Positions 9,970 through 19,870 of a DNA stretch of 64,000 nt are shown piece by piece. Within the stretch, counting starts at the first letter, position 1. Each line of letters begins with the position of its first letter. The DNA comes from Mucilaginibacter sp. L196 (GTDB lineage: Bacteria > Bacteroidota > Bacteroidia > Sphingobacteriales > Sphingobacteriaceae). The stretch is taken from the NCBI RefSeq assembly GCF_009765905.1, contig NZ_LMUO01000015.1, positions 932,927 through 996,926 of the forward strand, given 5' to 3'. The notes below the pieces were generated by a model, which ran no database searches, was not told where the DNA came from, and saw only the letters and a program-made list of their open reading frames with translations. Position numbers and translations under genes: made by a program.

Positions 9970-10297
9970 TTGAGTATGTGTTTATTGTAGGTTAGATTTA
10001 TTGCTATAAAGCGTGAATTAATATTCAGATTAAATTAAATCAGCAAGAAATAGTTATTGGTAATAATATGGTTGCAGCTTGGTATAAAAACAATTATTTA
10101 TTGGCTGCTTTTACAAATATAATGCACAAGTATTCACTCAAATAAGCATACTTGTTATGGAATATTGGCAATATTTAAGATGCTAAAATAGCTGAATGAC
10201 TGGTATGTAGCTATTAACAAATCAGGTTTTAATAATTACGATATTGCGATAATCAATTTAATCCTAAAACAAAAATTTCAATAAAATATTCAAAGCC
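9970..10297. promoter_or_regulatory. Divergent promoter spacer between the MG2/plug gene and the GH29 operon
   Basis: This 328-bp AT-rich spacer must hold promoters for both divergent genes. It contains an 8-bp inverted repeat, ACAAGTAT (10126-10133) and ATACTTGT (10148-10155), separated by 14 bp, which could be an operator. No clear bacteroidotal TAnnTTTG element and no open reading frame worth calling were seen. Confidence 0.4.
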
Positions 10298-11722
10298 ATG
10301 AAGAGAGCACTAGTTATTTTTATTGCCTTAGCCCTGTTTACAACGGGTGTATCCGCACAAAAAAAGTTAACCCGCGATGAGCGTATGAAATGGTGGCGCG
10401 AAGCACGCTTTGGCATGTTCATTCACTGGGGTGACTATGCGCAATGGGCGGGTAAGTATAAAGGGCATGAGATAGCGCATGGCGGCGAGTGGATCATGAA
10501 CCGCGCAAAAATACCGGTAGTCGAATATCAGGCTGCAGCAAAAAACTTTAACCCTGTAAAATATGATCCGGATGCCTGGGTACGCATGGCTAAAGATGCA
10601 GGTATGAAATATATTGTGATCACGGCCAAGCACCATGATGGTTTTGCCATGTTTAAATCAAATGTCAGCAAGTGGAATATTGCCGATGCTACTGGTTATG
10701 GTAAAGATGTGTTAAAACCATTGGCCGCTGCATGTAAAAAGTATGGTATTAAACTAGGATTTTACTATTCACAGGCCCAGGATTGGAATAACCCTGGAGG
10801 AGCTGTTGCGCGTAAAGTGGCAACTGATGGCTGGGCGAACCCGGATTCGGCCAGAATAGATGCTTATACACTGGCAAATAGTGGGCATTGGGATCCTTAT
10901 CAAACAACAGCAACCATGAGTGACTATATTGACCGGGTAGCAGTGCCGCAGGTTAAAGAACTGTTAACCAATTATGGTGATGTAGCTGTATTATGGTGGG
11001 ATACGCCTACCGGGATGACTGATGAATTTGCGGAAAAGATAAACGCGGTATTGGCCTTACAGCCTAATATTATTACTAACGATCGTTTAAAACGGCCAAA
11101 TTTTGCAGGCGACTATAAAACCCCCGAGCAAAAAATACCAAACCTAAGCGAATTGGATGGTAAGGATTGGGAAACTTGTATGACCATGAATGGAACCTGG
11201 GGATATAAAAGTTATGATAACAAATGGAAAACGCCTGAAACGCTGATCCATAATCTTGTTGATATTGCTTCAAAAGGTGGTAATTATTTATTGAATGTAG
11301 GGCCTGATGCAGAAGGACAGTTTCCGCAGGGCAGCATTGATGACCTGAAAGCCATTGGTGTATGGATGAAAGTTAACAGTGAAAGCATTTATGGTACAAC
11401 AGCTAGTCCTTTAACTCCGGAGGCATGGGGCCGTTGTACTAAAAAGGTATTGGGCGATAAAACCATCCTCTATTTATCAGTATTTAATTGGCCTGCCGAT
11501 GGTAAGTTGCTTATTCCGGGTTTAACTAATAAGGTTATATCTGCTAAACTATTGGCTGATGGTACAACTTTACAATCATCGCCTGGAAAAGATGGTTTGA
11601 CGATCAGTGTTCCGGCAAATGGACCTGACCCTGTTGCATCTGTAATTAAAATTGAAGTAAAAGGTAATATGGATCATAATGCCAATGCTAATGGTAAAAT
11701 GAAATCGGGAGAGCTTGATTAA
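10298..11722 (+). CDS. GH29 alpha-L-fucosidase (single-module)
   Basis: A 474-residue exported protein (signal ends near VSAQ, residue 21). GH29 motifs are RFGMFIHWGDY, VITAKHHDGFAMF, GFYYSQAQDW and VLWWDTPTG, with Asp235 as the expected nucleophile. The sandwich domain at about 375-460 closes the protein, which lacks the extra C-terminal module of the 5152 and 21420 genes. A short Asn-rich tail (NANANGKMKSGELD) ends it. It should remove terminal alpha-L-fucose. It leads a three-gene operon; the SGNH esterase follows after 15 bp, suggesting that deacylation and defucosylation go together. Confidence 0.9.
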   Translation: MKRALVIFIALALFTTGVSAQKKLTRDERMKWWREARFGMFIHWGDYAQWAGKYKGHEIAHGGEWIMNRAKIPVVEYQAAAKNFNPVKYDPDAWVRMAKDAGMKYIVITAKHHDGFAMFKSNVSKWNIADATGYGKDVLKPLAAACKKYGIKLGFYYSQAQDWNNPGGAVARKVATDGWANPDSARIDAYTLANSGHWDPYQTTATMSDYIDRVAVPQVKELLTNYGDVAVLWWDTPTGMTDEFAEKINAVLALQPNIITNDRLKRPNFAGDYKTPEQKIPNLSELDGKDWETCMTMNGTWGYKSYDNKWKTPETLIHNLVDIASKGGNYLLNVGPDAEGQFPQGSIDDLKAIGVWMKVNSESIYGTTASPLTPEAWGRCTKKVLGDKTILYLSVFNWPADGKLLIPGLTNKVISAKLLADGTTLQSSPGKDGLTISVPANGPDPVASVIKIEVKGNMDHNANANGKMKSGELD

Positions 11723-11737
11723 ACAGTTAGCACAACC

Positions 11738-12946
11738 ATGAGAAAATTATTTTATGCATTGTGCCTGGTAGCAGCATGTAATTTAAATGCAGTTGCAAAA
11801 GAGGTAAGTGTTGTAAAAGATAGCCTGAAAAGCGAAGCTTATATTACCCGCTATGGCAACCTGGATAATGTGGCATACCAGATAAAAAACAAGAAAAACG
11901 CTAACATCGTTTTTTTTGGAGGATCAATAACCAATATGGTGGGCTGGCGCGATAAGGTATGTAAATATTTAAGCGATACTTATCCCGATACACATTTTAA
12001 CTTTATTAACGCGGGCATTCCTTCGCTTGGTAGTTTGCCCCATGCTTTCCGGATGGAGAAAGATGTGTTGAGCAAGGGTAGGGTAGACTTGCTCTTTGTA
12101 GAATCGGCAGTTAATGACAGAGGAAATGGCACCAATGAGACCACCCAGCGGCGGGCGCTTGAAGGAATAGTAAGACATATGCTTAAAGTAAATCCTTATA
12201 CCAATATTGTTATGATGGCTTTTGTTGATGAAGATAAAATGGCCGATTACAATGCCAATAAAATCCCTGCTGAAGTTCAGGTTCATCAGGATATAGCTGA
12301 GATGTATCATCTGCCCTTTATTAATCTGGCTAAAGAAGTAACTGATCGTATTAATGCCGGTGAGTTTAACTGGAAGGATGATTTTAAATCCCTCCATCCA
12401 TCACCTTTTGGGCAGGATATTTATTTCAGAACAATAAAACAGCTATTATCTGTTGGTCTTGGTAAGGGCGGGAGGCAAAAGCCCGTTGCTACCCACCTGC
12501 TTAAACCTGCCGATGAGTTTAATTATGAGCATGGTGAGTATTTGGACATTAGTAAGGCAATTATTAAACAGGGGTTTGTGTTAGACACCGCCTGGCGGCC
12601 AACCGATGGTGTGCACACCAGGCCGGGATTTGTACACGTACCTATGCTGGTGGCTGATAAGCCATCTGCATCATTGGAGTTACCTTTTACAGGCAGAACC
12701 ATTGGTATAGGTGTAATTGCCGGCCCCGATGCCGGAATAATTAATTACAGCATTGATGGTAAAGATTATCCGGCGATTGATTTATATACCCGCTGGAGTA
12801 AAACCCTGCATTTACCCTGGTATTTAATATTGGGTGATGGGTTATCGCCAAATAAGCATTTATTAAAAATACAGGTAAGCGATCAGCATAATGATCAGTC
12901 AAAGGGAACGGCCTGTAGAATAGTTTATTTTTTATTGAATAAATAA
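11738..12946 (+). CDS. Secreted SGNH/GDSL-type carbohydrate esterase
   Basis: A 402-residue protein with a signal peptide (to about residue 20). The SGNH blocks are clear: FFGGSIT with Ser63, the glycine block INAGIPSLGS, the Asn block VESAVNDRG, and a DDFKSLHPSPFG block with His220. The C-terminal 140 residues form a second beta-rich domain. The family removes acyl groups, often acetyl, from sugars. The C-terminal half of the 650-residue protein at 36790 is a close paralogue, sharing GIPSLGS, DLLFVES-like and VNDRG segments and the downstream beta domain. It lies 15 bp after a GH29 gene and 1 bp before the next gene, so translation is probably coupled. The acyl group it removes cannot be told from sequence. 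Confidence 0.85.
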   Translation: MRKLFYALCLVAACNLNAVAKEVSVVKDSLKSEAYITRYGNLDNVAYQIKNKKNANIVFFGGSITNMVGWRDKVCKYLSDTYPDTHFNFINAGIPSLGSLPHAFRMEKDVLSKGRVDLLFVESAVNDRGNGTNETTQRRALEGIVRHMLKVNPYTNIVMMAFVDEDKMADYNANKIPAEVQVHQDIAEMYHLPFINLAKEVTDRINAGEFNWKDDFKSLHPSPFGQDIYFRTIKQLLSVGLGKGGRQKPVATHLLKPADEFNYEHGEYLDISKAIIKQGFVLDTAWRPTDGVHTRPGFVHVPMLVADKPSASLELPFTGRTIGIGVIAGPDAGIINYSIDGKDYPAIDLYTRWSKTLHLPWYLILGDGLSPNKHLLKIQVSDQHNDQSKGTACRIVYFLLNK

Positions 12947-12947
12947 G

Positions 12948-13742
12948 ATGAAAATATTGTCATTAACACTGCTGACAGTTATAATCAGTATGTCAGTGCG
13001 GGCACAGGTAGTATTAAAAGCTGATGGTAAAGACGATGCTTATGCACATATTTCACAGGTACTTGGCGGGCAGGCCTATGAGGTGCCTGATTGTATACAC
13101 CCTGTTAAGCATATTACAGAAGAATTTGATAAAGAGTTGAATGAATACGTTTTTATATTCCATATTCACGTACACCCCGATAATGATCGTTGTAAAGGTT
13201 TTGACCGTCAGCGGGTTGAAATAAAAACCTACGGGCCGTCGCCTGCTAATTTGAAAGGTGAGCGTGGTAAAATAGTAATATATCAATGGAAATTCAGGTT
13301 AGATAGCAATTTTAAAGCACAGCCAACTTTTACACACATACACCAAATAAAGGCTGGCGATGGAGATGACGGGATGCCAATAATTACCTTAACACCCAGG
13401 TATGGTAACCCGGATAAGATAGAAGTTATTCACAACGGTTCTGCAAAAAATACCAGCCAGGGGGTATTAAAAAGTGTTAACCTTGTTGATTTTAAGGGCA
13501 CGTGGGTGCAGGTTACTGAAAAGCTTAAATATGATACCCATGGCACTTATGATATAGAGATCAAAAGAATTAGTGATGGCAAAATTTTACTAGTATATAG
13601 TTCGGCTGATATTGATTTATGGCGCAATGGCACTAGTTTTTGTCGCCCTAAATGGGGAATATACCGAAGTTTGAAGAGTCCGGATTATATAAGAGATGAA
13701 AATGTAAAAATCGCTGATTTTTCAATAAATGAACTTAATTAA
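12948..13742 (+). CDS. Unassigned secreted protein, probable jelly-roll (polysaccharide-lyase-like) fold
   Basis: A 264-residue protein with a signal peptide ending near VRAQ (residue 19). I do not recognise a named family with certainty. Many short beta-strand-like segments and charged or aromatic motifs (FIFHIHVHPDNDRC, GFDRQRVEIKTYG, YQWKFRLDS, FTHIHQIKAGDGDDG, DIDLWRNGTSFCRPKWGIYRS) are what one expects of a concanavalin-like beta-jelly roll, as in secreted lyases and laminarinase-like enzymes. The His/Arg/Tyr-rich pattern would suit an eliminase acting on a uronic-acid-containing chain, but this is inference. It starts 1 bp after the SGNH esterase gene ends and is the last gene of the GH29-esterase operon. 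A carbohydrate-binding role is the alternative. Confidence 0.55.
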   Translation: MKILSLTLLTVIISMSVRAQVVLKADGKDDAYAHISQVLGGQAYEVPDCIHPVKHITEEFDKELNEYVFIFHIHVHPDNDRCKGFDRQRVEIKTYGPSPANLKGERGKIVIYQWKFRLDSNFKAQPTFTHIHQIKAGDGDDGMPIITLTPRYGNPDKIEVIHNGSAKNTSQGVLKSVNLVDFKGTWVQVTEKLKYDTHGTYDIEIKRISDGKILLVYSSADIDLWRNGTSFCRPKWGIYRSLKSPDYIRDENVKIADFSINELN

Positions 13743-14325
13743 ATAATAACACAACGTGTTTAGCGATTGTTTTTTTTATCATTATATACACTTTTAAGTG
13801 TGCACCATAATTTATAATTGACACACTTGGTACAGTTGATACACTTTTGACCCGAAAAATACCCAAAAAAGCCCTGAAAAGGCAGTTTTTACTTCTCTTT
13901 TGCATCGTTTTTCAGACAAAAAATGACTTATTTTAGCATAAAAAGACCTTGAAGGATACCTTTTTTTGTGTTTTTACCCTGTTTTTTGCACAAAAATTTA
14001 GCTTTTTTACTCTGTTTTACACTCGTTTGCAGCAATAGCTAATTGTACTGTTCTTTGTAAGGGTATTAGTTTAATTTCTAAATCGCTAAACACATTAACA
14101 CTTTTTTTAACTAGTAGTACTTTATAATTATTGAATCGATTGGTCATCTGATAATCACTGGTTATTTAGATGATGATGATGACACCCGGAGCTTTCTTTA
14201 TCACCAGATAAAATGCACTTAAGCAAATCTCAATACACTAAGTATCGTAACAACTTGTGGATATACAAAAAAATCGAGTAGATTAGTGTCGATCAATTAA
14301 ATTCATAAACTATACAGGTTAAAAG
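13743..14325. promoter_or_regulatory. Long leader region upstream of the HTCS gene with ACACTT repeats
   Basis: No gene is seen in these 583 AT-rich bases. The first part holds ACACTT-TT-AAGTGT (13788-13801), an inverted repeat, and two further direct ACACTT copies at 13823-13828 and 13841-13846. T-rich and A-rich runs follow to about 14110. The region should contain the HTCS promoter, and the repeats are candidate binding sites for it or for another regulator. No clear terminator is seen after 13742. Confidence 0.4.
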
Positions 14326-17300
14326 TTGAAGACCCGCGTAATTGTATTTTCCTTTTTTTGTATTTTTTTTTTACAGATAAATGGTTTGTATGCCCAAAGT
14401 ACGCTCATTTTTAAAAACATTAACGTTGATAACGGGCTACCCCAAAATAGTGTTTTATCTGTATTACAAGATAGAAAAGGTTATATATGGGCAGGGACAT
14501 TTGATGGGCTAAGTAAATTTAACGGTCTTGATTTTAAGGTTTATAAAAATGAGACTAACAACAACAAAAGCATAAGCAATAACAAAATAAGTAAGCTGTT
14601 TGAGGATAAGAATGGTAACTTATGGGTCGGTACTTTTGATGGGTTAAACTTATTTGACCCCAATACGGAAAGTTTCACCCGGGTTACACTTGCAAACCCG
14701 TCTGAAGCTAATGGAGTACTGAGTATTGCCCAGGATAAGAAAGGTGTTTTATGGGTTGGCACCGATAAGGGGGTATTCAATGTTGTCCCATCTCCAAAAT
14801 CAGTGAATTCATATTCCTTTTTTAATGTCGGAATTTGCGGGAAAAATAAAATCACAAGCCTATACATTGATAATGACCAGAATATATGGATAGGTACTAA
14901 GCAAGCCATTGAATTGTATAGCATTGCAAAAAAGCGATTTTTACCATTACCTGCAATATTGCAAACAAATAAGAAGCTTTTAAGTAGTGTAACACGAAGT
15001 GTCATCCAGGATTACTCGGGAAGCTTTTGGATAGCTACTGAAACAAATGGGTTATTTTATTATAATGTTAAAGATGGAACCTGTGTAAACTATACTCAGG
15101 AAAATGGCTTGTTAAGCAATACCATAAGAGCCCTGTTAGAAAAGGGGAACCATGAAATATGGGTTGGAACAAAAAAAGGTTTAAATATCATCAATACACA
15201 AACAAACAACATCAGTAAGTTTGTTAATGACCCTATTAATTCCAATTCTTTAAGTCAAAACTCCATTCGTTGTTTTTTAAAAGATAATGAAAACAATATA
15301 TGGATAGGTACCTATAATGGGGGCCTAAATTCTGTTTATAGCCAATATGATAACTTTTATTATTTGGGCTTAAAAAAAGGCGGCACTACTGGCCTCTCTT
15401 ATAATATTGTAAATGCTATTGCTAAAGATCATGCAGGTGATTTTTGGATGGGTACAGACGATGGCGGCCTCAATCATGTTGACAGCGCTTTACAACACAA
15501 CCATATCTATTATAACGGTTCAAGCCGCGAATTGTTAGGCAACAGTATTAAGAGTATCGCGATGCATGCTGATCCTAATAAGCTTTGGATTGCAACAGGA
15601 AGCGGTTTAAATACCTTCGATAAAAGGAATGGATCTTTTACGGCAGTTGATGTTATAGATAAACCTACAATGTCGGGTTTTATTCAAAACTATGTTTTAT
15701 TAAACGATGGATTGGGTTTATGGATAGGTACGAACTTTAACGGTTTGTATTACCTGAAAAAAAACGGCACAGTACGCCATTATCATACTTCGCAAAATAA
15801 CATTATTGCCTTATTTAGAGATGGAAATGATTTATGGATAGGCACAAACGATTATGGTTTGGACCGCTTAAATATTTCTAAACAAGTAATTACTTCATAC
15901 AAGGCTGCTGTAAATAATCCATATAGTTTAACCAGTAATTCCATCTTATCTATTTATAAAGATTTACAAAACAGGTTATGGGTAGGAACTGATGGTGGTG
16001 GGTTAAATTATTTTGACGAAAAGACAAACCTGTTTTATAGTATAACAGAAACAGACGGCATTAGTAATAATACTATACATGGTATTTTAGATGATAAACA
16101 AGGGCGCCTGTGGATAAGTACAAATAAAGGAATATCCTGCATAGGCTTTAATAAATTCAGGTTGCCTTTTAATAAGGATGACCTTACAATTGCTAATTAT
16201 ACTGTTGAAGATGGCTTGCAAAGTAATCAATTTACAACCGGGGCGGCAGTTAAAACCAATAACGGGAAATTGGTTTTTGCAGGTATTAACGGTATAACAG
16301 CATTCAATCCAATCAAAATAAAAATCAATAAGGTTAAGCCCGCTATTGTTTTTACTGATTTTTTGATATTTAATAAAATTTTGACCTTCGGAACTCCCGG
16401 TTCTCCGCTTAAAAAACCTATTGATGAAACGCATGAAATTACGTTAAACTATAATCAAACTTTTTTTAGTATAAAGTTTGCAGCGCTTAATTATATCAAC
16501 CCTAAAAAAAATCAATTTGCCTATAAATTACAGGGATTCTCAGATAAGGAATGGCATTTTGTAGGCAACCAGCAAATAGCAACCTATACCAACCTTGATC
16601 CGGGGACGTATTTCTTTAAAATAAAAGCGGCAAACAACGATGGCATATGGAATGAAACCCCCAGGGTATTAAAAATAATTATACTCCCTCCCTGGTGGAA
16701 AACCTACTACGCTTATGCAGGGTATACTATTATTATAATATTTTTATTATACCTTTTTAACCTGTATTCCAAAAAAACAGAACGTTTAAAAAACGAACTG
16801 AAATACGAGTCGATAAGCCATATTAAAGACCAGGAACTGGCACAAAAGCAGCTAAGTTTTTTTGTGAATATTTCTCATGAAATTAAAACGCCATTAACAA
16901 TGATCATGGCTCCTTTAGAAAGGATGCTTGAAATGAATATTAGCAATGGCAAAGTTCAGAATCAATTAATGTTGATGCAAAGAAACGGCGAAAGGCTAAT
17001 AAAACTTATTAACCAGTTGCTTGATAAGAAGAAACTGGAATCGGGCCAGATGTATTTGCAGGCGTCAGAAGGTAATATTGTGAGTTTTGTACAAGAGATA
17101 CTATTAGCATTTGATGGCTTGGCCAAGTTGAAAAATATCACACTGAAACTGAAGTCCAAATGCCCTGATGTGAGGGTTTGGTTTGACAATGATAAACTTG
17201 AAAAAGTACTTTATAATCTTTTATCAAACTCAATTAAGTTTACGCAAAATTGGGGGAGCATAACAATATACATAACAACTCCTGATGAAAATAATAAGAT

Positions 17301-18435
17301 ACTAATTACTGTTGAGGACAACGGTTGCGGAATACCACCTGAAAACATAGACAAGATATTTACGCAGTTTTATCATTATGATAATCAATTAAAAATTGAG
17401 GGGGCGGGCCTGGGCCTGGCTTTTTCAAAAGAACTGATGGATTTGCATCATGGCGAATTAAGTGTTGAAAGCCAGCCTGAAACATTGGATAAAAACGGAC
17501 TTACACGTTTTTATATAAAACTACCTGTCGGGAACAGCCATCTTAAAGAAACTGAAATAGCAGATAATTCCAGAGATAGCGAATATATACTTAGCTATGA
17601 TCAAACAGAAAAATCAAAAGTGAAATTTGATTTAAGAAAGGCTGAAATTTTAGAACGAGGAAAGATCAATGCTATTTCCATGTTGATTGTAGAAGACAAC
17701 CAGGATGTGCTGGATTTTATTAAAACAGGATTTGAACAGGATTTTGAGGTTCATACCGCAATGAATGGATTAGATGGCTGGGAGTTAGCAAAAAAGATCA
17801 GCCCCGATATTATCATCAGCGATGTGATGATGCCCGGTATGAATGGCATAGAATTATGTAGCAAATTAAAATTAGATATTCTGACAAGTCATATACCGGT
17901 TATATTATTAACCGCACGAACTCAGCTTATATTTAAAATGGAAGGCCTGGAGACTGGGGCTGATGATTATATTACCAAACCGTTTAACTTTAGTATGCTT
18001 GAGGTGCGGGTTTGGAATTTAATTGAAACCAGGCAAAAACTTAGAGAACGGTATCAAAAGGAAATAAACCTTGATCCGCAAAATATTGAGATAAGCAACC
18101 TGGATGAAGTTTTTTTAAAAAAGGTTTTAAACTACATTGAACTTCATATTGCCGACTCTGAATTAAGCGTAGAACAGTTGAGCCAGGAACTTGCCATGAG
18201 TAAGAGTTTGTTTTATAAGAAAATTAAGTCGCTTACCAATTTGAGTGGGGTTGAGTTTATTAGAGTTGTTAGAATAAAACGAGCAGCCCAGATATTGGCC
18301 CAGGGCCAACTAACAGTTAACGAGGTTGCTTACATGGTAGGCTTTTTAGATGTGAATTATTTTAGAAAATGTTTTAAAGAACAATTTAATTATACCCCAA
18401 AAGAACACCCTATCTCAAGAATGACTGAAAGTTAA
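14326..18435 (+). CDS. Hybrid two-component system sensor/regulator (HTCS)
   Basis: A 1369-residue single-chain sensor and transcription factor. It has a TTG start followed by a good signal peptide (ends QINGLYAQ, residue 24), which supports that start; no in-frame ATG lies nearby. Residues about 30-690 hold two-component propeller repeats (recurring LWVGT/IWIGT segments), followed by a Y_Y_Y domain and a membrane span near 790-815 (YAGYTIIIIFLLYLF). The kinase part has VNISHEIKTPL with His851, then an ATPase domain (VEDNGCGIPPENIDKIF). A receiver domain has ISDVMMPGMNG with Asp1166, and an AraC-type helix-turn-helix ends the chain. HTCS proteins bind a breakdown oligosaccharide in the periplasm and switch on the cognate utilization genes. 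The surrounding GH29 operons are the obvious targets. Confidence 0.95.
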   Translation: MKTRVIVFSFFCIFFLQINGLYAQSTLIFKNINVDNGLPQNSVLSVLQDRKGYIWAGTFDGLSKFNGLDFKVYKNETNNNKSISNNKISKLFEDKNGNLWVGTFDGLNLFDPNTESFTRVTLANPSEANGVLSIAQDKKGVLWVGTDKGVFNVVPSPKSVNSYSFFNVGICGKNKITSLYIDNDQNIWIGTKQAIELYSIAKKRFLPLPAILQTNKKLLSSVTRSVIQDYSGSFWIATETNGLFYYNVKDGTCVNYTQENGLLSNTIRALLEKGNHEIWVGTKKGLNIINTQTNNISKFVNDPINSNSLSQNSIRCFLKDNENNIWIGTYNGGLNSVYSQYDNFYYLGLKKGGTTGLSYNIVNAIAKDHAGDFWMGTDDGGLNHVDSALQHNHIYYNGSSRELLGNSIKSIAMHADPNKLWIATGSGLNTFDKRNGSFTAVDVIDKPTMSGFIQNYVLLNDGLGLWIGTNFNGLYYLKKNGTVRHYHTSQNNIIALFRDGNDLWIGTNDYGLDRLNISKQVITSYKAAVNNPYSLTSNSILSIYKDLQNRLWVGTDGGGLNYFDEKTNLFYSITETDGISNNTIHGILDDKQGRLWISTNKGISCIGFNKFRLPFNKDDLTIANYTVEDGLQSNQFTTGAAVKTNNGKLVFAGINGITAFNPIKIKINKVKPAIVFTDFLIFNKILTFGTPGSPLKKPIDETHEITLNYNQTFFSIKFAALNYINPKKNQFAYKLQGFSDKEWHFVGNQQIATYTNLDPGTYFFKIKAANNDGIWNETPRVLKIIILPPWWKTYYAYAGYTIIIIFLLYLFNLYSKKTERLKNELKYESISHIKDQELAQKQLSFFVNISHEIKTPLTMIMAPLERMLEMNISNGKVQNQLMLMQRNGERLIKLINQLLDKKKLESGQMYLQASEGNIVSFVQEILLAFDGLAKLKNITLKLKSKCPDVRVWFDNDKLEKVLYNLLSNSIKFTQNWGSITIYITTPDENNKILITVEDNGCGIPPENIDKIFTQFYHYDNQLKIEGAGLGLAFSKELMDLHHGELSVESQPETLDKNGLTRFYIKLPVGNSHLKETEIADNSRDSEYILSYDQTEKSKVKFDLRKAEILERGKINAISMLIVEDNQDVLDFIKTGFEQDFEVHTAMNGLDGWELAKKISPDIIISDVMMPGMNGIELCSKLKLDILTSHIPVILLTARTQLIFKMEGLETGADDYITKPFNFSMLEVRVWNLIETRQKLRERYQKEINLDPQNIEISNLDEVFLKKVLNYIELHIADSELSVEQLSQELAMSKSLFYKKIKSLTNLSGVEFIRVVRIKRAAQILAQGQLTVNEVAYMVGFLDVNYFRKCFKEQFNYTPKEHPISRMTES

Positions 18436-18890
18436 TCAATTTTTAATTAAAATATTGATTGTAAAGCTATTACGTCTAAATAAACCAATTTTATCTCAAT
18501 TTCAAGCCTTCTGTAAAACACATTTACCATGTACTTTTTATTTAAATAACATGGTTGTTGTGCTGTTTTCAAACATAACTTTGGTATTAAGCGCGTATCG
18601 CTATTGCAAAATAGTTGCTGCGTTGTAAAGCAATTTAATCTGTATTTATTCGGATAATTTACTTTACCTACAATATAAACCAATATGCTGCCAAAGCATT
18701 TTTTATAAACCAAACTAAATACTTATTGGGGAAACTATACAAAGTTGACTCTTTAATTTAATGTGTTATTTTTTGCAAGCAAAGGCTTCCCCTGGGTCAA
18801 ACTATAATGGTACAACGCGAAAAATATATAAGGTGCTATAATTAGCTGATGGCGTAATATTTTAAGTATTTAACCAATAGTAACATAATT
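18436..18890. other. Intergenic spacer between HTCS and AraC genes
   Basis: A 455-bp AT-rich stretch. I see no convincing gene: the only minus-strand open frame (88 codons) is rich in Cys, Tyr and Lys and looks random. No strong terminator hairpin was found after the HTCS gene. The part next to 18890 should carry the promoter of the AraC-family gene. Confidence 0.4.
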
Positions 18891-19760
18891 ATGAAGCCAC
18901 AATTACTCAAAGTTTCTACCGGGCCTGCACATTCTTTTAGTGTACGTCAGGACTTGGTTCCACAATTTAACAATGTATGGCATTATCATCCCGAAGTTGA
19001 ATTGATTCATCTAAAAAAGGGTGAAGGAACGCAATTTATTGGCGATAGCATCAGGCAATTCAAGATGGGGGATGTTATGCTGATAGGCAGCCAGCTGCCA
19101 CACTATATGCGGTTTGATGAAGCTTATTTTAGAGAGGAGTCCAATAAAAGCGCAGACGTTAGAGTGGCCCATTTTTGCGAGAATTTTTGGGGAGATCAAT
19201 TTTTGCAGTTACCCGAAAATAGAATGTTAAAAACGGTACTTGAAAAAGCCAGGCGCGGAATAATTGTAAATGGTAAAACTAAAATTGTTGTTGCCGAGAT
19301 AATGGAGAAAATGCTGAATAGCAACGGCTCAGAGAAAATTATTTTACTGATGGAAGCTTTGAATGCTATTGCTGCCTGTAACCAGGTAACCCTGCTTTCA
19401 TCTATAGGTTTTAAGCATAACCCTGGATCGCCCGAAGATGACCGTATTAAAGCGATATATGAGTATTCAATGGCTAATTTCAGAAACAAGATATACCTGG
19501 AAGAAATTGCATCAATAGCCAATGTTAGCCCTAACTCATTTTGCCGTTATTTTAAATCGCACACTCAAAAAACTTATTCCCAGTTTTTGATTGAATTAAA
19601 GGTTGGTCACGCTTGTAAGTTACTTATTGAAAATAAGGTGATCATTAAACAATTGTGTTACGAGAGCGGCTTTAATAATTTTGCCAGCTTCCATAAATTC
19701 TTCAAGCAAATTACCGGCAAAAGTCCGCTTATATATCAAAAGGAATTTATGCAAAGCTAG
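18891..19760 (+). CDS. AraC-family transcription regulator with N-terminal cupin
   Basis: A 289-residue cytoplasmic regulator. Residues about 15-95 form a cupin-like sugar-sensing domain (WHYHPEVELIHLKKGEGTQF, then FKMGDVMLIGSQLPHY). Residues about 185-285 hold the two AraC helix-turn-helix motifs (YLEEIASIANVSPNSFCRYF and QLCYESGFNNFASFHKFFKQ). Regulators of this type usually control nearby sugar catabolic genes. It is transcribed alone toward a terminator shared with the convergent beta-helix gene. The sugar it senses is unknown; fucose or a uronic acid would suit the neighbourhood. Confidence 0.88.
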   Translation: MKPQLLKVSTGPAHSFSVRQDLVPQFNNVWHYHPEVELIHLKKGEGTQFIGDSIRQFKMGDVMLIGSQLPHYMRFDEAYFREESNKSADVRVAHFCENFWGDQFLQLPENRMLKTVLEKARRGIIVNGKTKIVVAEIMEKMLNSNGSEKIILLMEALNAIAACNQVTLLSSIGFKHNPGSPEDDRIKAIYEYSMANFRNKIYLEEIASIANVSPNSFCRYFKSHTQKTYSQFLIELKVGHACKLLIENKVIIKQLCYESGFNNFASFHKFFKQITGKSPLIYQKEFMQS

Positions 19761-19811
19761 CAATAGGTGAAGATTTAAGTACTAAACAATCTCCCGCGAT
19801 AAATAATTATA

Positions 19812-19848
19812 ACAAAGCCCGGTTAGTGAAATTACTACCGGGCTTTGT
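19812..19848. terminator. Bidirectional terminator hairpin between convergent genes
   Basis: The stem pairs ACAAAGCCCGGT (from 19812) with ACCGGGCTTTGT (ending 19848). A further TAGT/ACTA pairing above a one-base bulge extends it. It lies between the AraC gene (ends 19760) and the minus-strand beta-helix gene (ends 19871). The T-run is weak on both sides. Confidence 0.85.
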
Positions 19849-19870
19849 ATTTAAAAGTAATGTTTTTTAG

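Noticed and set aside
18447..18713. 88-codon minus-strand frame after the HTCS gene
   Set aside because: Composition is erratic, no signal or domain is seen, and no sensible neighbour or promoter supports it.
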